Below, piece after piece: positions 1 through 4,378 of a stretch of 5,794 nucleotides of DNA. Source of the DNA: Clostridia bacterium (GTDB taxonomy: Bacteria; Bacillota; Clostridia; Oscillospirales; Acutalibacteraceae). Position 1 is the first letter of the stretch, and the number at the start of each line of letters is the position of its first letter. The notes beneath the pieces are model-generated. The model had not been told where the DNA came from. It did not search any database and saw nothing but the letters and a program-made list of their open reading frames with translations. The stretch spans positions 1 to 5,794 of the forward strand of contig JAFOXT010000015.1 of NCBI GenBank assembly GCA_017425745.1. The letters are read 5' to 3'. Made by a program: the position numbers and the translations under genes.

Positions 1-105
1 AGTATGTTCGCTTGCGCAGTTCCCATGTTCTTCTACACACTTACAGAAAAGCGTCAGAGAGAAATGGTTGCTGAAATCGAAGCTCGTAAAGCAGCTGCAA
101 AATAA
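1..105 (+). CDS. C-terminal end of a membrane transporter, probably a GPH-type sugar:cation symporter (partial)
   Basis: Reading frame 1 is open from the left edge to TAA at 103-105, giving 34 residues. It begins with a short hydrophobic stretch (MFACAVPMFFYTLTEK) that looks like the end of a last transmembrane helix, and continues as a charged cytoplasmic tail rich in E, K, R and A (QREMVAEIEARKAAAK). A final helix followed by Y-x-L-T-E-K-R and an amphipathic charged tail is typical of the glycoside-pentoside-hexuronide:cation symporters of the MFS superfamily. The gene lies 67 bases upstream of a GH13 glucosidase on the same strand, which fits a sugar uptake role. The start and all substrate-binding helices lie outside the window, so both family and substrate are inferred. 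Another MFS-like carrier with a similar tail is possible. Confidence 0.6.
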   Translation, partial: SMFACAVPMFFYTLTEKRQREMVAEIEARKAAAK

Positions 106-120
106 AATCATATAAAAATT

Positions 121-150
121 ATGGGGCTGCATATAAAAGTGCAGTCCCAT
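121..150 (+). other. Intergenic RNA hairpin between transporter and glucosidase genes
   Basis: ATGGGGCTGCA (121-131) pairs with TGCAGTCCCAT (140-150) over 11 positions with one G-U wobble, around an 8-base A+T-rich loop. It starts 15 bases after the transporter stop and ends 8 bases before the glucosidase Shine-Dalgarno site. No T-run follows (the next bases are TATGCAATAA), so it does not look like an intrinsic terminator. It could protect the 3' end of the transporter message, separate the expression levels of the two cistrons, or be a processing site. The structure is seen directly; the role is inferred. Confidence 0.6.
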
Positions 151-158
151 TATGCAAT

Positions 159-164
159 AAGGAG
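159..164 (+). promoter_or_regulatory. Ribosome binding site of the GH13 glucosidase gene
   Basis: AAGGAG lies 8 bases before ATG at 173, a near-perfect Shine-Dalgarno match at good spacing. It fixes the start codon. No convincing promoter is visible in the 67-base gap, so the gene is probably co-transcribed with the upstream transporter. Confidence 0.85.
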
Positions 165-172
165 TTATTATT

Positions 173-1843
173 ATGGAGAAAAAATGGTACAAAGAGATGT
201 CCGTATATCAGATATGGCCGCGTTCATTCTGTGACGGTAACGGTGATGGTATCGGTGACCTTAAGGGTGTTCTTTCAAAGCTTGATTACATCAAGGATCT
301 TGGTGTAGATGCAATCTGGTTCTCACCCCTTTATCCTTCACCAAATGCTGACTATGGCTATGATATTGCTGACTACAGAGATATTTCAAAGGACTACGGT
401 ACACTTGAAGAATTCAAAACTGTAATTGAAGAATGTCACAAGCGTGATCTTAAGGTTATTATGGACCTTGTTGTAAACCATACCTCAAACGAACACGAGT
501 GGTTCAAGGAAAGTATGAAGGGCGAGGACAATCCATATCACGACTATTACTTCTGGAGAAAGGGCAGAGCGCCCGGTAAAGAGCCTAACAACTGGCTTTC
601 AACCTTCCAGGGTAAGGCTTGGGAATACTGCAAGGAAATTGACAAGTATTATCTTCACGTTTTTGCAAAAGAGCAGCCTGACCTTAATATGGACAATCCT
701 AAGGTAAGAAAAGAAGTTAAGGATATAATCCGCTTCTGGCTTGATCTCGGTGTTGATGGCTTCAGAGAAGACGTAATTACTTTCATTTCAAAGAAGCCCG
801 GTTTACCTAACGGGTTCCCGCTTCCCACAGCTTGCGGAATTGAGCATTACTCAGACGGTCCTCACCTTAAGGAATACCTTCGTGAGTTCAAAGAGGTTTA
901 CGATGAATACGACTGCTTTACAGTTGGTGAAGCACCGATGATGACACCCAAAAAGGCTCTCAAGTACATTGAGGAGGGTGATGATCAGCTTCTTAATATG
1001 ATGTTCCACTTTGAGCATATGAACTGTGATAATATCATCACCAACTGGATTGTAACTCCCTTCAGACGTGGCAGACTCAAGAAGGTTTACAATAACTGGC
1101 AGACAAAGCTTTACAAAAAGGCGTGGAACGCAAACTACCTTGAAAACCATGACCAGCCAAGAATTATTTCTCGCTACGGCAGTGAAGAATACCGTACAGA
1201 AAGCGGTAAAATGCTTGCTACAATGTATATTTGTCAGAGCGGTACACCCTTTATCTATCAGGGTCAGGAAATCGGTATGACTAACCCGAAAATCACTGAA
1301 ATTGACCGTTATAAGGATATTTCATCCATTAATACATATGCTCTTTTCAGAAAGCTCGGCTTCAGTGACAAGCTTACAATGAAGTTCTGTATGTATGCTT
1401 CAAGAGATAATGCAAGAACTCCCGTACAGTGGAGTGCTGAAAAGAATGCAGGCTTCACAACTGCTGATGAGCCTTGGTTTGAAATTAATCCTAATTACAC
1501 TGAGATTAATGCTGAAGCAGAAATGGCTAATCCTGATTCAATTCTCAACTATTACAAAAAGGTTCTTAAATTCCGTAAGGAAAACGACATCGTTAAGTAC
1601 GGCGACTTTGAGCTTCTTGATACAGATACAAAGATTTTCGCTTATATCAGACATTATGAAAAGCAGAAGATGCTTGTAATCTGTTCTCTTACCGATGAAG
1701 AAAAGCCTGTAAGAATCAACACTGCTGATTTTAAAATGGATGAAGCAGAGCTTATGCTTTGTAACTATGAGAACAATCCTGTAATCCATAACGGCTTTAT
1801 GTCAAGACCTTACGAAACAAGAGTATATCTTGCAGATATGTAA
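173..1843 (+). CDS. GH13 alpha-glucosidase, oligo-1,6-glucosidase type
   Basis: This 556-residue cytoplasmic enzyme (no signal peptide) should release glucose from the non-reducing end of short alpha-glucosides. The length matches the GH13 oligo-1,6-glucosidase / alpha-glucosidase subfamily (about 550-565). Visible in order: a DGNGDGIGDL metal-binding loop (21-30); conserved region I DLVVNH (98-103); a long domain B before the KEQPDLN segment (166-172); region II GVDGFREDVI (193-202) with nucleophile Asp200; region III VGE with acid/base Glu253; region IV ENHDQPR (324-330) with Asp327; YQGQEIGM (362-369); ARTPVQW (414-420); and a C-terminal beta domain. Val201, directly after the nucleophile, is the residue linked to alpha-1,6 rather than alpha-1,4 preference in this family. 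Glu199 replaces the Met usual in GFRMD. Trehalose-6-phosphate hydrolase is a close alternative, but the neighbouring transporter is not a PTS. Sucrose, isomaltose, isomaltulose or panose are possible substrates. The family assignment is firm; the exact substrate is not. Confidence 0.93.
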   Translation: MEKKWYKEMSVYQIWPRSFCDGNGDGIGDLKGVLSKLDYIKDLGVDAIWFSPLYPSPNADYGYDIADYRDISKDYGTLEEFKTVIEECHKRDLKVIMDLVVNHTSNEHEWFKESMKGEDNPYHDYYFWRKGRAPGKEPNNWLSTFQGKAWEYCKEIDKYYLHVFAKEQPDLNMDNPKVRKEVKDIIRFWLDLGVDGFREDVITFISKKPGLPNGFPLPTACGIEHYSDGPHLKEYLREFKEVYDEYDCFTVGEAPMMTPKKALKYIEEGDDQLLNMMFHFEHMNCDNIITNWIVTPFRRGRLKKVYNNWQTKLYKKAWNANYLENHDQPRIISRYGSEEYRTESGKMLATMYICQSGTPFIYQGQEIGMTNPKITEIDRYKDISSINTYALFRKLGFSDKLTMKFCMYASRDNARTPVQWSAEKNAGFTTADEPWFEINPNYTEINAEAEMANPDSILNYYKKVLKFRKENDIVKYGDFELLDTDTKIFAYIRHYEKQKMLVICSLTDEEKPVRINTADFKMDEAELMLCNYENNPVIHNGFMSRPYETRVYLADM

Positions 1844-1886
1844 AAAAATCCCTCGTTATCATTACGGTAACGAGGGTGATTTTTTG
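1844..1886. terminator. Bidirectional intrinsic terminator between convergent genes
   Basis: CCCTCGTTATC (1850-1860) pairs with GGTAACGAGGG (1866-1876) over 11 positions (one G-T wobble) around the loop ATTAC. A run of seven A precedes it, and GATTTTTT follows it. Read rightward, the hairpin is followed by six T and stops the glucosidase transcript. Read leftward, it is followed by seven T and stops the YfcC-like carrier transcript. It starts directly after the glucosidase stop codon and lies about 13 bases beyond the stop of the convergent gene. Confidence 0.93.
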
Positions 1887-1898
1887 TCTGTTAACAGC

Positions 1899-3380
1899 TT
1901 AATAGCCGATATACTGGGCAACAAGCATAAGGCCGATTGCTGCAATAAATTCAGCCGCGAAAAGCTTCCAGGTGATTTTTATGTATTTAACGTATGAAAT
2001 ACCGAGCATACCGAGAGCAATCATCAGAAGACCGTTCGTGGGGAAAAGAACGTTACAGAAGCCGTCACTGATGCAGAATGAAAGAATAAGGTTCTGCTCG
2101 CCGATGCCAACCATATTTACAAGCGGAAGAAGAATTGGCATAAGAAGAAAGGCTTTAGCAGTACCGCTGCCGATGAAAAATTCAAACACGCAGATAACGA
2201 AGAAGATGATGATAATTGAAGCGTACGGATTCTGATCCTTAAGAAGATCGTAAACGTAGTAGAGCATTGTATCGATTATCATACCGCGTTTGAGAATGTA
2301 TGTTACGCAGATTATAAGAATAATCATCGGTGCAACGGGAAGAACAGTCTTAATTCCGTCAAAAAAGCTGTCTTTAAGGTCTTTCTTTGTCATGCCTGAA
2401 AGAATACCTGCTCTGATACCGCCGACTGTAAAGAGTATTGTCATTGAAACTAAAGGCAGATAGCCGATGATATCAGAAATAGTTGCATTGTCGATAAAAA
2501 TATTAGCTACAAGACATGCAACAGTGATTACAAGAACGGTAAGAAGTGCTTTACCGAATGCACCTGCACCGTTTGAAAGAGCTTTATTTGTAAGCAGTGT
2601 TGCAGATTCCTTTTCAACTGCATAACGTTCTCTGAGTTCAAAATCTGATTCATAACAAAGTGATTTTTTCGGATTCTTTTCTACACGTTTAGCGTATGTA
2701 ACAAAGAAGGTTGCAAGAATTGAATAGATAACTGCAAAAACTATAAGTCTGTATCCAACGCCTGAGAACATAGGAAGGTTTGTCATTGACTGAACAACGC
2801 CTACGTTAAACGGGTTGAATGTTGCTGCAGAGTAGCCGAAGGCAACTGCGAGAAGGCTCATACCAAGACCTACAAAGGAGTCCCAACCGAAGGAAAGAGC
2901 AATTGCAATTGCAAAGGGTACAAGAGTGATAGACTCTTCGAGCACACCGGCGAAGGAGCTCAAAAGCATACATGCAAGAATGAGTGCTGCAAGAAGAAAA
3001 TACTTTTTCTTCTCAAATTTATTTACAAGCACGCACATCATATACTTCATTACGCCACTTTTTGAAAGAATAAGGAAGGTGCCGCCGATGAAGGTAATAA
3101 CAAGAATAATAATAACACCGGTCATAGCAGATGATGTGTCGAATACAAATGCTTCAATAGGGGAGATAAAAACTCTCCAGAAGCTGTAGCCTACCTCACT
3201 TTTTGCAATTTCGTGATAAGTGCCGTTGATTATTGCGCCGGTTTCATCAAGGTCGTATGCACCGGAGGGAATAATCTGAGTAAGAATACCGCCAAAAATC
3301 ATAATACCGATAAGTATTGCCGTAACACCGATTACGGTTTTTTTGCTTATCTTAATGCCTATACTGTTTTCGTTATCCAT
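1899..3380 (-). CDS. YfcC / DcuC-like membrane carrier
   Basis: This 493-residue integral membrane protein probably moves a small organic anion or amino acid across the cytoplasmic membrane. It opens with a short cytoplasmic N-terminus and a first helix (about 14-36) ending in GGILTQIIPSGAYD, the I-P-x-G-x-Y signature seen at this place in YfcC proteins. About 11-13 hydrophobic segments follow (near 85-108, 127-143, 150-185, 211-230, 276-296, 303-323, 344-363, 386-404, 412-424, 430-464 and 471-491). A hydrophilic loop at about 231-270 divides the protein. FNPFNVGVVQ (188-197) and the later SGTAKAFLLMPILLPL (405-420) and FPTNG (446-450) are the likely binding-site segments of the two halves. 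Family members are usually annotated as YfcC or C4-dicarboxylate/arginine-ornithine-type carriers, and for most the substrate is unknown. The gene begins 9 bases after the PHP gene stop, so the two form an operon. Confidence 0.85.
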   Translation of the reverse strand: MDNENSIGIKISKKTVIGVTAILIGIMIFGGILTQIIPSGAYDLDETGAIINGTYHEIAKSEVGYSFWRVFISPIEAFVFDTSSAMTGVIIILVITFIGGTFLILSKSGVMKYMMCVLVNKFEKKKYFLLAALILACMLLSSFAGVLEESITLVPFAIAIALSFGWDSFVGLGMSLLAVAFGYSAATFNPFNVGVVQSMTNLPMFSGVGYRLIVFAVIYSILATFFVTYAKRVEKNPKKSLCYESDFELRERYAVEKESATLLTNKALSNGAGAFGKALLTVLVITVACLVANIFIDNATISDIIGYLPLVSMTILFTVGGIRAGILSGMTKKDLKDSFFDGIKTVLPVAPMIILIICVTYILKRGMIIDTMLYYVYDLLKDQNPYASIIIIFFVICVFEFFIGSGTAKAFLLMPILLPLVNMVGIGEQNLILSFCISDGFCNVLFPTNGLLMIALGMLGISYVKYIKITWKLFAAEFIAAIGLMLVAQYIGY

Positions 3381-3385
3381 TTTTA

Positions 3386-3391
3386 CACCTC
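3386..3391 (-). promoter_or_regulatory. Ribosome binding site of the YfcC-like gene, overlapping the PHP gene stop
   Basis: On the minus strand GAGGTG lies 5 bases before the ATG at 3380-3378. It overlaps the TGA stop codon (3392-3390) of the upstream PHP gene. Ribosomes ending the PHP frame therefore arrive on the initiation site of the carrier gene, an arrangement that usually gives coupled translation. Confidence 0.8.
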
Positions 3392-4211
3392 ATATAATTA
3401 TTTCTACTTCAATCGGTTCTCTCTTAACATAAAATGTCAGCTTCTGAAAACCGCATTTTTTTGCAAGCTTAATACCATCGGTTATTCCTTTGCCTACATC
3501 CTGTGCTGTATGTGCATCGGAGCCAACGGTTATTTTTGTTCCGCCTAATTCTCTGTAGCGTTTTATCAGAGTTTCATCGGGCATTGTTTTTCCTATCGGC
3601 TGGCGAAGCCCGGAAGTATTGATTTCAATTGCTTTCCCGTTTCTTATTACTTCCTTAAGGAGGTTGTCTACATCATTCTGAATAAGACTGTAGTCAAAAT
3701 TCATATGATATTTTCCTTCTATTCTTCGCATAGGTGCTGTGATATGAGAAAGACAGTCGCAACCCTTCCAGCTTGCAATTTCAGAAAGCTCACTGAAATA
3801 TTCACTCATAAATTTATATACGTCAATTTTATCGTACTCAATTTCTTTTATATCCATACCGCCAAAGCCCTTAGGTGTGTGTATGCTGCCAAGAATAAAA
3901 TCATAAGATTTTTCCGAAACAATTTTATCGGCAAGCTCGGGAACGCTTAACGGCTGTCCGATTTCCAGACCTAAAAGCACAAGAAGTTGACCACGAAAAG
4001 CAGCCCTTGCTTTGCTGCATTCAAAATATGAGTGAAAAACCATACTATTATACTTATCTTTGTAGTATGTGTCAACCTCACAATGGTCAGTAAATGCAAT
4101 TGCGCCCAAATTATTTTTTACTGCATTTTCACAAACATACATAGGGGAATGCACTCCGTCAGGAGAGTTGTCTGTATGAACATGCATATCAATTAAACGT
4201 TGGGTCTTCAT
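3390..4211 (-). CDS. PHP-domain phosphoesterase, histidinol-phosphatase (HisJ/HisK) type
   Basis: This 273-residue soluble protein matches the usual length of the HisJ/HisK histidinol-phosphate phosphatase family, a metal-dependent PHP-fold TIM-barrel enzyme. The metal-binding residues appear in order: HVH at 10-12 in MHVHTDNSPDG, TDH with Asp42/His43, Glu83 in GLEIGQP, His111 in GSIHT, His156 in LSHI, and Asp232 with His234 in GSDAH. The SPDG motif and the GLEIGQ block are characteristic of the HisJ-like branch rather than of polymerase PHP domains. No other histidine biosynthesis gene is in the window, and its operon partner is a membrane carrier. The reaction could be histidinol phosphate dephosphorylation, as in organisms where hisJ stands apart from the his operon, or hydrolysis of another small phosphate ester. 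The start ATG has AGGAG 9 bases upstream. All expected metal ligands are present, so the enzyme should be active. Confidence 0.88.
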   Translation of the reverse strand: MKTQRLIDMHVHTDNSPDGVHSPMYVCENAVKNNLGAIAFTDHCEVDTYYKDKYNSMVFHSYFECSKARAAFRGQLLVLLGLEIGQPLSVPELADKIVSEKSYDFILGSIHTPKGFGGMDIKEIEYDKIDVYKFMSEYFSELSEIASWKGCDCLSHITAPMRRIEGKYHMNFDYSLIQNDVDNLLKEVIRNGKAIEINTSGLRQPIGKTMPDETLIKRYRELGGTKITVGSDAHTAQDVGKGITDGIKLAKKCGFQKLTFYVKREPIEVEIII

Positions 4212-4220
4212 TTCTCACTT

Positions 4221-4225
4221 CTCCT
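4221..4225 (-). promoter_or_regulatory. Ribosome binding site of the PHP phosphoesterase gene
   Basis: On the minus strand AGGAG lies 9 bases before the ATG at 4211-4209. It supports this start codon, which also places the HVH metal motif at the expected residue 10. Confidence 0.8.
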
Positions 4226-4242
4226 ATAATAAAATCTAATCA

Positions 4243-4271
4243 ATTATACACTAATATGAAAAAATATGCAA
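4243..4271 (-). promoter_or_regulatory. Sigma-A-type promoter of the PHP / YfcC-like operon
   Basis: Read on the minus strand, TTGCAT (4271-4266) is separated by 17 bases from a perfect TATAAT (4248-4243). The -10 is ideal and the -35 matches the consensus at only its first three positions. Transcription would start near 4236, leaving a leader of about 25 bases that contains the Shine-Dalgarno site. It is the best candidate on this strand but is predicted from sequence only. Confidence 0.6.
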
Positions 4272-4314
4272 GATATAATTAAAAATTTGAATAAATTATG
4301 CAAAAGTATCTCGG

Positions 4315-4343
4315 TTGACAAATAAAATCATAAATAGTATAAT
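4315..4343 (+). promoter_or_regulatory. Perfect consensus sigma-A promoter of the licD-type gene
   Basis: TTGACA (4315-4320) is followed after exactly 17 bases by TATAAT (4338-4343): twelve of twelve consensus bases at the optimal spacing. The DNA upstream (about 4271-4300) is strongly A+T-rich and could act as an UP element. Transcription should start near 4350, giving a leader of about 30 bases. A promoter this close to ideal suggests strong basal initiation, or that control is exerted by a repressor or after initiation. Confidence 0.88.
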
Positions 4344-4362
4344 CAATTAAACAAATTTAATC

Positions 4363-4369
4363 AGAGGAA
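4363..4369 (+). promoter_or_regulatory. Ribosome binding site of the licD-type gene
   Basis: AGAGGAA lies 9 bases before ATG at 4379. An in-frame TAA at 4358-4360 rules out a start much further upstream, so this site and the promoter together fix the start. Confidence 0.8.
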
Positions 4370-4378
4370 TTAATTGAA

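Larger units (their letters stand above)
4212..4378. other. Divergent A+T-rich intergenic region with paired short repeats
   Basis: These 167 bases separate the left-going PHP operon from the right-going licD-type gene and contain a promoter for each. Two direct repeat pairs stand out. TAATCAATTA occurs at 4237-4246 and 4340-4349, each overlapping a -10 element. TATGCAA occurs at 4265-4271 and 4297-4303, 32 bases apart (about three helical turns); the first copy lies on the leftward -35 and the second just upstream of the rightward -35. They may be protein-binding sites or chance matches in A+T-rich DNA. No regulator gene, tRNA or small ORF was found here. Confidence 0.45.

Noticed and set aside
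121..150. Hairpin considered as a terminator or as a riboswitch
   Set aside because: No T-run follows, and the gap is too short and simple for a known riboswitch aptamer.
851..1789. Several open frames of 70-99 codons on both strands inside the GH13 gene (for example 851-1150 minus, 1068-1280 plus, 1395-1679 plus, 1538-1789 minus)
   Set aside because: They are fully contained in a long gene with intact catalytic motifs, have no Shine-Dalgarno site or recognisable domain, and read as shadows of its codon pattern.
173..1843. Assignment as trehalose-6-phosphate hydrolase (TreC)
   Set aside because: The sequence is close to that family, but there is no PTS trehalose transporter beside it, the upstream gene end looks like a sugar symporter, and Val after the nucleophile fits the oligo-1,6-glucosidase type. 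It is kept as an alternative only.
1888..1897. CTGTTAACAG, a perfect 10-base palindrome beside the terminator
   Set aside because: Short, single copy, and between two gene ends where no promoter lies; most likely chance.
1972..3548. Plus-strand open frames of 87-111 codons opposite the YfcC-like and PHP genes (1972-2235, 2926-3189, 3213-3548)
   Set aside because: They lie antisense to well-supported genes, have low-complexity or unrecognisable translations and lack start signals. The last one spans the junction of two real genes.
3705..3950. 81-codon plus-strand open frame opposite the PHP gene
   Set aside because: Antisense to a gene with all PHP metal ligands in place; no independent support.
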